A stretch of 64,000 nucleotides of DNA from Spodoptera frugiperda (Eukaryota; Arthropoda; Insecta; Lepidoptera; Noctuidae), in the NCBI RefSeq assembly GCF_023101765.2, contig NC_064230.1, forward strand, positions 7,750,001 to 7,814,000, written 5' to 3'. Below the pieces are notes generated by a model. That model worked only from the letters and a program-made list of their open reading frames with translations, was not told where the DNA came from and searched no databases. Each line of letters starts with the position of its first letter. The first letter of the stretch is position 1. Both the position numbers and the translations under genes were made by a program. This document shows, in pieces, positions 10,166 through 21,565 of the stretch.

Positions 10166-13100
10166 CGGTATTATGATTTCTCGTTTGAAAGTACAGGGTT
10201 TTTGGCTTGTGGGAGCTTTTTTGGTCCGTAGAGATGTGATTGTACTATGCGTAGATGTATAGGGTGACTGGTAATTAGTGAACGATATTTAAACACGTGA
10301 TTGTACTCATGATTACAAACAACTTTCCCAAAGAAACATCTTTGTATACTCATTAGTCTTACTTTTATCACAATAACAAAAATTCATTAGCACGCGCGCG
10401 TTAAATTCCGAAATACCTACCTAGTTACTAGTCTTCCGATAACGCGGGCGCCTCGCTGCTAACAGCTGATCTTGTGAAATAACGCGCTAGCTTAAGCTAG
10501 CTTAATCTGTTTCATTATTGTGATAAAATTAAAACCAATGAGTATACAAAACAAGTGTCTTCGGGAAAGTTGTTTGTAATCATGAGTACAATCACGTGTT
10601 TAAATATCGTTTACTAATTACCAGCCACCCTATATGTAACTAGCTTCTACCAGCGGCTTTGCCCACGTTCTCGTGGGATAAAAAGTAGCCTATGTGTTAT
10701 TCCAAACCATAATCTACCCCTGTTCCAAATTTCATCTCAACCTCTTCAGCCGTTTTGACGTGATTGAGTAACAAAGATACACACAAACTTTCGCATTTAT
10801 AATATTTAGTAAGATGTATGTAAAAGGGATTTTTGAAATGAATTACGATTATAAACTTTAAATGTACTAGTGGTAAGGTATATTTTGGGATGTAATCTAT
10901 TCTTCTATGTATATTTTATCTAATAATGAGAATATGGACTCCTATGTAAATACAATGAAATTAGAAACTGATTTCTCAATGTAAATATTTAAATAAATAA
11001 ATGTGAACTCTATTTCCTAGTGCTTAAAGTTGAATTTTAAGTGTCTTATTGGATTAGCTATTAAAAAATTTAAAATACATATTTCAGCATACGATCAGTC
11101 GTGTATAAGGTGTTCTAAAAGTATCTGCCACGGCTTTAATGGGAGGTAGTGTTGTGTTTGAAGATTGCAATAGTGAAGAAATTTCGTACCCTTTTTTTGA
11201 GGGGAAAATCATCCAATGACTTCTCCCGCCTTGGGCGAGGCGAGAGGGAGTGTCAGACTCTTACTGACTAAAAACCACCCCGTCCCTTCTCCTGCTTTTC
11301 GAGCCGGAGCCCCGGTAAACCCGCTAGGTAGTTCGCAGCTCCGGAAATTTCGTACCCCGGACCAGTTAATTCAAAATTAACTTAACCTGTACCTATAATC
11401 TGTAAGTCTTTAAGAATCAGACTCCCATTCCCAGATCAAAATGTCAGAGAACGACCTTGATCCGGAGCTGCGGACTACCTAGCGGGTTTACCGGGGCTCC
11501 GGCTCGAAAAGCAGGAGTAGGAACGGGGTGGTTTTTAGTCAGTAAGAGTCTGACACTCTCTTTCGCCTCGCCCAGGGCGGGAGAAGAGATTGGATGATTT
11601 TCTCCCCTCAAAAAACCGGTTTTAATGGGAGGTAGTGTTATGTTTGAAGATTACAATAGTGAAGAAATTTCGTAGCCTGGGCATGTATGTGTTGAAATAT
11701 TTATCTATCTATTATACTTATGTAAGTAAAACTCACAATTTTATTATAATAATATATTCAAATAAATATACGACATATTATTTTGTAGTTTTATTATAAT
11801 AGTATGCATCTCCGTGTGATGGCTTGGTCCCTATCCCTTCATAAGGCAAAGGGAATATTTTTACCACCATGTTTACTTCAACGAAAAGTTCAGTGAATAT
11901 TAAAAAAAGTAAATATTACAAAAAAGTGAATATTACAAATATTCCCTTTGCCTTGTAAAGGATTATATTAGTTCTAATTTTAGATAGTGTTACATGCGTT
12001 GAAAAAAAGGATATGTTGTGTTGATTATCATTTTCGTTCATAAAAATTTTTTGCCGGACTGTAGTGTAGTGCAGTGTCGATGCTGAGTCCCTAGGCAGTT
12101 GCCTACTCTGCCTTAAGGTTAAGCCGGCTCCGATCACTGAGCAGGGCCCATTTGTTGTGTCACAGTGCACAATCACATTATGGCATCTCCTCTTTGTACT
12201 AGCTTCATACTGAATAATTTTACACAAAATTAAAACTACAAATTCAACAATAACAACATTATTTATTATTTAAATCAATACAGAAATAACTTATAATTAC
12301 CTTCCCATAATTAGGTACTTAAAACAATATATGTACTTATACCGTATGACTGGTGAGATACGTTCAATACTTATGGAGAGCACTGGGTACTCGATTCTCG
12401 TTAACTTGGTATAAAAAAATAGGTACTTAATTTCTTATCGAAATGTCTCTAAAAATAAGTGAAATTTGGATAGGTCTCGATGTAGGTAGGTAACAGCTGT
12501 ACAGTGTTAGTACCTATGTATTCTGTGTTGATAGCGCGCTGCGCGACCCGTGCGTCCGCGCGGTGTCCAAGTATTCCGCAGTTAAATAAATAAATACTGG
12601 ACTCTCGGTGTACTTTGTACGAAGTTTACTAAGAAGTTATTTAATATTTAATTGTTATGTTATTTTATTTCATAATATATGTTCGCACACTATCACGTCC
12701 TCAAATATTGAAGGTATCTCACCCGTCACCCCTTATAAACAAATAAAACCTATCTCAGTACACCGGCGTGAAATAAATCAATGTGGGGCAATCAAAGTTT
12801 CTTATTATAGCATTTGAGAATAAAAAGCGCTTCGGTTTTTCGAAAATTTCTCAGTAGTAGCACGGAGTCTGGAATTGTGTCCAGTATATGGCAATAGACT
12901 CACCCCCTATTACATGGGCCTTATAAATAAATTGTGAAATGTGGGTGTGCATGAAATGCCACTGTAATATGCGTCTGGGAAAAAATCTGATAAAAAAAGC
13001 GTTTTTACCAGAATTATAGGGAACAGAGAGTAAAGTTCCCTAAGAAAAGGATGGCGGGCTTTCTGCCCAACTACCCATGTTTATTCGCATGTAAACTTCG

Positions 13101-13572
13101 TATGTGCGATGTAAGATTTATGACGATTGATTTTTTTGCTCGTCGACATACGACTTCTGTCATGTGCTGTGATTAGTCCTAGCGGGATTAGGCCTCCGGT
13201 AACCTTAACAACGGAGGCATAGTTTCAGTCGTTCAAAGCAGGAGTAGAATCGGGGTGGTATTTAGTCAGTAAGAGCCAAATATTCTCGCCTCACCCAGAA
13301 CAGGAGGAGACATTTGATGACTTCCCATATTTTTTGGATGCGAACGAGTAGACGGATCACATGATAGTAAGCAATCACCGCCGCCCATAAACACAGGCAA
13401 CACTAGAGAATCACAAGTGCGTAGCCTGCCTATTTAGGGGTAAGGCATTCAAAGCTTGGGAATTTAAGAATGAAAGGCATTGGAGCTGCAAAAAGGGGGT
13501 TTCGAGTGCTTTCACTGCACCCAAAGTTTTTAGCGTTTCACACCGGTTACCTGCGAAGCCGTACTATTAAAT
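10166..13572. other. 3' flank and intergenic region between ATMIN-like gene and Ccs
   Basis: The first 830 bases are the probable 3' UTR of the ATMIN-like gene, interrupted by MITE A (10261-10631) and a further repeat (10640-10815, TTTGACGTGATTGAGTAACA type). Two R6 copies follow (11195-11350, 11460-11620). The block 11630-12830 is AT-rich without a supported gene. Then come an S2 SINE (12830-12985), an element at 13015-13165 that recurs in reverse at 32150-32355, and R6/R5 fragments (13185-13460). Confidence 0.55.
10261..10631. mobile_element. MITE family A, full copy
   Basis: Terminal inverted repeats AGGGTGACTGGTAATTAGTG at the left and ACTAATTACCAGCCACCCT at the right, flanked by TA on both sides. 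It is in the 3' UTR/flank of the ATMIN-like gene. No transposase frame. Confidence 0.85.
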
Positions 13573-16500
13573 CTAAACCTTACAACAAGGATTAACATTA
13601 GCGTTATTACTATGATTCTGGCAACATCTCCTCTCTTGCTTCTCTTGTTTCTCCTCTCTTCTGCCCTTGCCGGCTAGAGGGCGGTCCCTCTCGTCCCACA
13701 CGACGACACCGTCGCAAGCGCATATACGCTTCGGGTTTTGGAACACTCCTGCTGAACGTGCTATGATGCCGCAGGCTATCCTGGAAAAATATTTAAAAAT
13801 TAATTATTATGTTATCGGCTTACTCACGTAACTGTTTGACGAGGAACTCGACTAGTTTAGACAGTAGCAGCGACAATCGCCGCGTCGTGTGTCGCGGAAT
13901 GCTGCTCAGGGATATGAGCCTCTTGCATGGCTTGAAACTAGTCGAGTTCCTCGTCAAACAGTTACGTGAGTAAGCCGATAACATAATCATTAATTTAGTA
14001 TGTCTCACGAAAGTTACAATAAAATCATATTTTAAAAAGTTAGTGTTATTATGAACAGCGGGTGATAGTCCACTGCTGGACTATGCAGGCACGGTTGGCG
14101 CGGTGGCTGGGCAACTGGCTGCCACGCAACTTGTAGCGGGTTCGATTCCCGCAACGAGCAATTAAAGATATTCATAGCATAAACACGTCTCCTTATTACG
14201 CTCTCGAAGCCACGTCATTGCACGAGCATGCATGAAAAGACTGATGACTGTTGATGAAGCGAAAGAAGTGTGTAAGAACCGTGGCAATTGGCGTTCCATT
14301 GTCTCTGCCTAACCCCATGGGAGACAGGCGTGAGGTTATGTATGTATGTATGTATGTATGTAGCAACTCTTTGTGTGATCCACAAATTGTTGTTTCGGGT
14401 CTGGGTGCCATGTGTATGTGAACTTATATGTTTGTAACCGCACCCACGAAACAGGAGAAAATTCTAGTGTGAGGCAACATTTCAAAAAAAATAGAAAATA
14501 TAAGTGTACTCACGGTGTCCCACTATCACCATCTATCTTCGAAGAGGGTGAACAACCTCGTCCGAGATCGTCCTTTCTTTCAGTCACAGCCACTGATCGG
14601 CCGATTATATCCCATACCTGAAATAATAGATGTAAAATATTGATGTATCTATTTAACTCGCGTACTTATTACGTTTCTTTTTGGGTGTCCAAACGTTTTA
14701 AAAACTATTTAAATAAATAGTTAAGGACTACTCTCGGCACTGCTGTGTCGGTTCGACCGGAGTGATACCACGGCCTCAGAGGAAACCGACGTGAAATAAT
14801 CCCAATCCTAGTTGCCCCAACAACTCTTAAATTCCTAACCCCCAAAAGGCCGGCAACGCACTTGTAACGCCTGTAGTGCTTCGGCGATTGCTTACTATCA
14901 AGTGATCTGTATGCTCGTTTACCGACTAATACTATAAAAAATTCGCAAGTGCAACTACTAAGCAAGTGGTCTCGGGTTCAATTCGCAGATCAGGCAAAGG
15001 ATTATTAGGTATTTTCGGTTTTTCGAACGAAAAACAACGCAAGCGTTGTTTCACTTCGGTGTACAGTTCGGCCGTGGTATCACTCCGGTCGAGCCGGCCC
15101 AGCAGTGTCGAAGCATGGCTCTCCCACACTTGTTAAACATTTTAATTTACCTTTAGTACATTATCGACTATTCTGAAGGTAGCGCGTCCATTCTCATCAG
15201 CGATGATGTTGCCAAGATCACCAGCGTGGCGCCTGTCCTTAGGGTCTTCGGGACCACCGTGCGGGGCCCCGCACGGATTGAAGTGCTCCCCTATAGATTT
15301 GCAACCCTGGGAATGGACGAATATTTAATTAAATTCAATTCTTGATATCTGTACACTTAGTACGAGTTTGCTTTACGTTGAACGAACACGTAACGAGAGC
15401 GATCGGCGGTCTGTTTTGATTGATCAGCGCGAATGAACGAACCGATTGATAATATCGTGTCATTGGTAATATTGTGTCACAGGTCATTCTGTGTCATTGG
15501 TAACATTGTGTTATTATTCACATCGCGTCATTGATAAGATCACCTCTTTGGTCATATCGTGTCACTGGTCACTAAGCGTCAATGACCATATCGTGTCATT
15601 GACCATATTGCGTCATTGGTCATATTGTGTGTAACGGTTCTTCGCTTCAGGTTCGAAACAAACTTCAAAAGTACACAAAATAAATAATTACTTAATTCCT
15701 AAAGCTAACGCTAATTACTATTTACATTATTATACAAATAAAAAAATATTAATATGAACTAAAACTAATTAAATATTAATTCATAAGCAAACTCGGGAGG
15801 CACCGTATGTTTAGCAGTTCACGCCGTGATCGCGTGGAGGGATCGATAGGCGGCGCGCGCTGTGGAATTTTACCTGTGCCAGAGCTAACTGGACGACGTT
15901 GAGGTCGGACGTGCCGCGTTACCTAAATATTCTTTCCTTCTACCTGCGACTATTATATTGAGTCGAGATTATTTAATTTAATATATTATAATTTTATAGA
16001 TAATTATATCTATCTAGTACTTGCGCGGCTGTTAAAGTTTATAACAATTGAGTGTATCGTTTTCACCCCGAATCGGGTAAGTGTTGCAAAATTATATCTA
16101 TTAAGTATAGCTCAGTAGAATTGTAAGTCTGATAAATATGCGTTGGGCTCATCTTCTCATTAAATTGCTACCTTGCTATAAATTGCTTGTTTGTTCAAAT
16201 ATGTAGTAGCTTGTAGTGACAGATATTTTTATACTAGCTACCTTTCTGCCGCTTTTATGTACATTGACTGCCTCATCAGTGATCACTATTTCATGTCATC
16301 CTTACCATCTGTGCCTCATTGTATCACGTCGCTTTTGTAGAATTCACATAGGGGTGTGGCAGTCACGTAAATATTGAGGGTAGTGTTAAAGTGGAAGGTT
16401 TACACTATTCCAGGGTTCACCGCTCCGGTACCGGACTTCGCTGGTACTAATTGGACTACCCTGCAACCTACTTTCTATCTGCGCTACGACGACCACCGGA

Positions 16501-18697
16501 CTACCCTAGTGGCCGACCACGCATTCGCCGATCTATCAGGGCAGTGGTATTGATTGCTGGACTTTTCACGTGTTGGTCTTAGTGAATATTGAAGAACCCA
16601 CTGTCTCCCTTGATCTTAGATTCTCATTATACCTTCTCTTAGCATTATAACGGCTGTTTTATTTACCCAAAAGGTACAGTTGTTACATGTGTAATTATTC
16701 AGTGTGTCATTTGTAACACCGCGTCATTTGTCATATCGTGTCATTGACCATATTGCGTCATTGGTCATATTGTGTAATTATTCAATGTGACATTTGTAAC
16801 ACCGCATCATTGTTCACTACGCGTCACTGGTCACACTAACCTGGCTCAAATCCCCAGCAGTATGCACGTGCACACCATGCATGCCTGCCGGCAGCCCGTC
16901 GATGCTGCCATCAGCCACCAGAGCACCTTCCTCCGTCTGCTGGAACCTGATCACTCCCAGCACCTGCCTCTTAATCTTGCAGCATGATTGGCTTGATATC
17001 ATCGCTACTGCTGATTGGGTTTCTGTGAAAAATAAAGGTTTTTTTGCGTCATGGTAAATGCCGGCCAACGGCAAGTGCCAATGTAAGTTTTTCTAAGTTA
17101 TACATATTAGGTATGTACTTTCTAAGATTATTTAGAAACTCGAATATGCCGGCGCCACCGGAGTGATACCACGGCCTCACAGAAAACCGACGTGAAACAA
17201 CGCTTGCGTTGTGTAACATTGTGTGAGTGAGGTTACAGGAGGCCCAATTACCCCCCTTCCCAATCCTTAATTTTCCAACAATCTTTAATCCCTAAGCCCC
17301 AAAAGGCTGACAACGCATTTGTAACGCCTCTGGTGTCCATTGGTGGTGGCGATTGCTTACCATCAGGTGATCCGTCTGCTCGTTTATCGGTTACATCATC
17401 ATCATCATCATCAGCCGAGAGACGTCCACTGCTGAACAAAGGCCTCCCCCTTAGTCCTCCACGTAGAGCGACAAGCCACAAACTTCTTATCGGCTTATAC
17501 CATAAAAAAAATCAAATCTCCAATTTCTCACCTCCAAAGCCCTGTAACACAGCTCGTTTGCCAGAAGTTTTGGAGACCATCTCCAGTACTTGTGTGCTTG
17601 GTAGTGCAGTCTCTACTAATATAGCGCCTTCCTTGTACACAGCATCTTTGACTCCTTCTTGGGACTTCAGTTCTGCGAGGGTCTTGTTTAGGACAACTTC
17701 GTCTGGCTTCGGACCGAAGTCTACTAGGACTTCCAGCTGGAATAGAGAATGTGTGTGTTTTTGAAAATGTTTTTTTTTTTTGTATTTTTATACTTATTTT
17801 TTAGGTAGGAAAGCCTTCGCCCTGCTGTGAGACGATCATGGCTGAAATGTAAATCTAAATGTTGCTCCACACTAGAAATTTGTCCTATTGTGTGTGCGTT
17901 TACAAACATACAAGTTCACATACTTATGACACACAGACCCAAAACAACAGTTTGTGGATCACACAAAGATTTGCTCTGTGCGGCAATCAAACTTGCTACA
18001 TGTAACTTGCGCCGCCATGACCGCATCGTGTGTCACGGGATGCTGCTCATGAATATGAGCCTCTAGCATGGCTTGAAACAAGTTAAGTTCCTCGGCAAAA
18101 AGTTACGTGAGTAAGCTGATAACATAATAATTAATTTAGGATTAATTTCTTTTTACTTTTGCTGATGAAAAGTTAGAACTGATTCAATTTATTTATAATT
18201 ATTTAGTTTGTTCCAAAGTGTAGTTCCAAATGGAAAAAAAAAACGACCGACATGAAAAAGAAATTCATGTTTATAATTTCTCTGATACATTTTTCCAATT
18301 AGTACATAATTGTACAATTGTATAATTTTCAAATAAGTATATACATTTCGATAGGTACTTAAATAAACTAATAATTATATACTCTATACGACTACAAGGA
18401 AGTATAATACCCATGACCTTTGTCTCTATTTTACATAAATTAAAAAAAGAAAATGTAGCCATAGTTGTTTTCATTCGTCCTTTTATGCTAAAAAAAAATT
18501 TTTACGTGTTTAATATATTCAATATTCTTCGTAAAGAGACTAGATATCTTCTGAAGGTTATTAACAAACTATTTAAACTGCAAAGTCATGTAAAATATGC
18601 ACAAATTCTTGATTGGAAAACTATATTATTTCGTAACTCCTGTTTTTTAGTTTCTTTTCGTAAATAACTTAAAATATCTTACCTTGGACATCAACAT
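13573..18697 (-). CDS. Ccs: Copper chaperone for superoxide dismutase (complete)
   Basis: Six exons on the minus strand: 18697-18683, 17736-17532, 17022-16841, 15306-15151, 14617-14514, 13780-13573. All have GT/AG ends and consistent phases; the product is 289 residues. Domain 1 (residues about 5-73) is the heavy-metal-like fold, but where other CCS proteins have MTCxxC it reads VDFGPKPDEVV, so no cysteines. Domain 2 is SOD-like: HGVHVH, GEHFNPCG, PHGGPEDP, RHAGDLGN keep the zinc ligands and the structural cysteine, while the SOD1 copper ligand His120 is Thr (SVAVTERKDD). Domain 3 keeps the CxC motif (RICACDG). The C-terminus is extended and Cys-rich (RRCCQNHS, NPCCKV). Known role: it delivers copper to, and oxidises the disulfide of, Cu/Zn-SOD in the cytosol. 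The two in-frame ATGs at 18697 and 18691 are both possible starts. Confidence 0.95.
13801..14022. mobile_element. Palindromic foldback element, family B, copy in Ccs intron 5
   Basis: Nearly whole-length palindrome. TTATGTTATCGGCTTACTCA at the left is mirrored by GAGTAAGCCGATAACATAA at the right, with ACTCGACTAGTTTAGACAG inner arms and a GTCGTGTGTCGCGGAATGCT centre. It starts about 20 bases upstream of Ccs exon 6 as transcribed. Other copies: 18010-18140, 22155-22250 (fragment), 24401-24459 (one end), 31816-32032 (full), 34385-34506, 43639-43825 and 43827-43886. No ORF. Confidence 0.8.
14087..14480 (+). mobile_element. SINE S1 interrupted by a younger LINE 3' stub
   Basis: The SINE head (TGGCTGGGCAACTGGCTG, GGGTTCGATTCCCGC) ends at 14161 and its body resumes at 14362 with GCAACTCTTTGTGTGATCC. 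The inserted 14162-14361 segment carries TTGTCTCTGCCTAACCCCAT and a (TATG)n tail. The target AGCAA is duplicated at 14157-14161 and 14362-14366. A second copy of the inserted element is at 46390-46525. Confidence 0.85.
15445..15629. repeat. Minisatellite of CATTGGTCATATTGTG type (left block)
   Basis: Tandem degenerate units built on GTGTCATTGGTAATATT / GCGTCATTGGTCATATT, about 20-25 bases each, in intron 3 of Ccs. The array continues at 16688-16850 after a 1058-bp insertion. Confidence 0.8.
15630..16687. mobile_element. Solo LTR of a retrotransposon (1058 bp)
   Basis: Starts TGTAACGGTTCTTCGC and ends GTTGTTACA, the TG...CA form with a 6-base inverted TGTAAC/GTTACA. It is flanked by a perfect 4-base direct repeat TGTG (15626-15629 and 16688-16691). 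The bases on either side rejoin to CATATTGTGTAATTATTCA, a sequence that exists uninterrupted in the same minisatellite near 16767. No internal ORF. A 4-base target duplication fits Gypsy-like elements. Confidence 0.85.
16688..16850. repeat. Minisatellite, right block
   Basis: Continuation of the array left of the solo LTR, with CATTTGTAACACCGC and GTCATTGACCATATTGCG units. It runs up to about the donor splice site of Ccs exon 3 at 16840. Confidence 0.75.
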
Positions 18698-19676
18698 CTT
18701 GGTGCAGAAATACTTAGAATACTATATAAAGTTATAATTATTCGAGAATATTGAATTACAATGCCGTTTTTATCAGCAATCGGTATTTTTCTCGAATAAA
18801 AACAAATCGACGTGCACCTTGACAATGACGTATGCGTTTCGTTTCACGCTCATGAATCTCATAATTGGAATATGTGCAGTAGAAAAAAATTAAAACAAAA
18901 TCCCTTTGAATTTTTTTAACGTTGCCCTACACTAAATTGTGAGTGTGTTTACTATAAATACAATTATATATGCACATCATACTCTTAAGTATGATAGAGC
19001 CATGCCAAAGAGTACAATAATTAGTATAGGGGAAAGCCATGCTTTGGCACGAATGGGCCGGCTCGACCGGAGTGATACCACGTCCTCACCGAAAACCGAC
19101 GTGAAACAACGCTTGTGTTGTGTGAGTGAGGTTATCGGAAGGCCAACCACCCCTTTCCAATATTCCCAATCCCCGATTCCAGAGCAACCCTTAAATTCCT
19201 AACCCCACAACCGGCTGGCAACGCATTTGTAATCAAAGCCTCTGGTTTTCGGGTGTCCATGTGCGGTGGCGATTGCTTGCCATCAGGTGATTCATCTACT
19301 TTTTTACTCTTTACTCTATATGAGCACGCTATACATAAGAGGGATTTGCCATAATCTCCGCACTTATCGAAATATACCAGAGAAACTACTGACGAGTCTT
19401 CGTCAAATAAAAAAAATCCTAGCGTGCAATGAAAAAAAGCATATATCTGGATTTAGGTCAAACTGAGAACCTCCTTTTTTAAAAGTCAGTTAAAAAAAAA
19501 CCACAAAGGATACCTCTAAAAATTCATTTATTGAAATCATATTTCCATACTTTAAGTTAAAAGTATCGTTATAATTATAACTATAAAATCTATAATTTTT
19601 AAAGCACATACACATTGTACTGTACTTATATAATTTAATTATATTATACAATCACTATATAACAAATCTACTATAT

Positions 19677-20025
19677 AGGGTGACCGGTAATTAGTGAACG
19701 ATATTTAAACACGTGATTGTACTCATGGTTACAAACAACTTTCCCAAAGAAACTTTTTTTGTATACTCATTAGTTTTATTTTTATCACAACAAAACAACA
19801 AAATGTCGTGCCCGAGCTTTTACACGATCAGCTGTTATCGGAAGGCTAGTAACTAGATAGGTATTTTGGAACTTTACGCGCGCGTACTAATGAAATTTTG
19901 TTGTTTTATTATTGTGATAAAAATAAAACTAATGAGTATACAGAAAAAGTTTCTTTGGGAAAGTTGTTTGTAATCATGACTACAATCACGTGTTTAAATA
20001 TTGTTCACTAATTACCAGTCACCCT
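19677..20025. mobile_element. MITE family A, full copy
   Basis: Ends AGGGTGACCGGTAATTAGTG and ACTAATTACCAGTCACCCT, with inner AAACTAATGAGTATAC arms. Flanked by TA. No ORF. Confidence 0.85.
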
Positions 20026-20266
20026 ATATACATATAATAAAACTACAGTAAATAGGAAATTAGGAAGATATTGCTTTACATGCAAAATTCACAACACTTA
20101 CAACCTAAAATTTCGAGATAGGAATTAATATCATTAATACTTTGTCTGGGATAGGAATGATAACTCAACAAATTCAATATATTCATCAATGGTAAGCAAT
20201 CAACGTCGCCCATAAACACCCGCAACACGAGAGGAGTTACAAGTGCGTTGCCGGGCCGTCCTGCGT

Positions 20267-20569
20267 GAGCGATCTAGAAGCGAACGCGAAGCAGTGCGGT
20301 GACACGCGAATCCAACGCGATACGGTGTGACGGCGGCTATGTCCTACGTGCATGTAAATCGTTTCGTTTTGTTTCTGTTTCCGACATTATAAACAAACAC
20401 GTGACGGCACCGCGTCCAGTTCGCGCGACAATATCAAGCCAATTGTTTGCGTTATATCGCCTCACTGCATCCCACGTGCGGTTGGTGACGTAGGCCACGT
20501 CAATACATTTTGACAGTTTGTTGTTTTCGCGCCGCGCCGCACCGTATCGCCTTCGCGTCTAGATCACTC
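20267..20569. mobile_element. Inverted-repeat element (GAGCGATCTAGAAGCGAA / TTCGCGTCTAGATCACTC)
   Basis: Imperfect terminal inverted repeats of about 18-24 bases around a GC-richer core, inserted next to an R5 fragment. A MITE-like element; single copy in the window. Confidence 0.65.
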
Positions 20570-20816
20570 TCGCACGATTTGTAATATTCGTTAATCGCCC
20601 AATAGTTTTATAAGTCGAAATAATTTATTTTCGTTGAGTCATCATCCCATAGTTCTTTAGGCATGCCTAAATGCCTAAAGGCCTAAAAATAAATTACAAT
20701 TCATCTATACAGCATATAGGAATCATACATTGGCGTAAAGATTATCAAACTTGCTACCTAAAATGGTAAACAGACTTATATTTTTAAATAATTCATTTAA
20801 TGGCAGTGCAGTTTGT

Positions 20817-21050
20817 CGCCTGGACAGTCCACGCTACCATCAGTTGACTGGACAATCTCTACACTACACGAGTCACTGTTTACATGTTACCATTGGCTCA
20901 TGACGATACCTAAGTACGTATCGCCTGGACAGTCCACGCTACCATCAGTTGACTGGACAATCTCTACACTACACGAGTCACTGTTTACATGTTACCATTA
21001 GCTCATGACGATACCTAGGACCTAGAGAGTCCACGCTACCATCAGTTAAC
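20817..21050. repeat. Tandem duplication, about 120-bp unit, two copies plus a partial third
   Basis: The block starting TCGCCTGGACAGTCCACGCT and ending TCATGACGATACCTA occurs at about 20817-20915 and again from 20927 with almost no changes; a shorter third part starts near 21026. Too regular to be old. Confidence 0.8.
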
Positions 21051-21143
21051 AATCATTTCACTGTATAACTGGTACCTAAGCACCAAAATATATTCTGAAC
21101 AGTCCATCCTACACTACACAAGTCACAGTTTACACAAAAACTA

Positions 21144-21432
21144 GGGGACTATCCATAAATTACGTCACACGAATTTCGTGATTTTTGACCCCCTCTTCAA
21201 TTGGTCACATTTGTGAAACCTCCCCCTCCCTAGTGTGACGTCACATTAAAAAAATTTCCATCTAGAATCTAGATTTTCGATAATAGTTCCAAGTTCGTAT
21301 TTTAACAGTTAGATTATAATAATTAAAACGTGACGTCACGAAATTTAAGACCCCTCTCGCCCCCTTGTCACATAAACTCACACTTCGTCGACCCCTCCCC
21401 CCTTAACGTGTGACGTAATTAACGGATGGCCG
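21144..21432. mobile_element. Inverted-repeat element with GTGACGT motifs
   Basis: Left end GGGGACTATCCATAAATTACG and right end GTAATTAACGGATGGCC are imperfect inverted repeats that include GTGTGACGTAATT. The interior has repeated pyrimidine-rich CCCCCT tracts. MITE-like, no ORF. Confidence 0.65.
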
Positions 21433-21565
21433 TAAGTCCATATGATCATCACTATGTCACAAACGTTGAATGTTCCGGGCTATTCGTGGCTGGTTTCCCG
21501 ATAGATGGCGCTGAATTGAACATTTTCACATTTTATTTCATTATCACTTTTTAAACACAAAATCT

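Larger units (their letters stand above)
18698..21565. other. Intergenic region between Ccs and the C2H2 gene (repeat-filled)
   Basis: Contains the Ccs promoter side (18698-18930, AT-rich), R5 (19040-19305), MITE A (19677-20025), an R5 fragment (20170-20262) broken by an inverted-repeat element (20267-20569), a 120-base tandem duplication (20817-21010) and another inverted-repeat element (21144-21432). No gene is supported. Confidence 0.6.

Noticed and set aside
16817..17074. Ccs exon 3 read as an independent small protein beginning MPLAGIYH
   Set aside because: The frame only runs through intron into the real exon; the acceptor at 17023 and phase to exon 2 fix it as part of Ccs.
20299..20493. 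Short plus-strand frame
   Set aside because: Lies inside an inverted-repeat element and has no recognisable domain.
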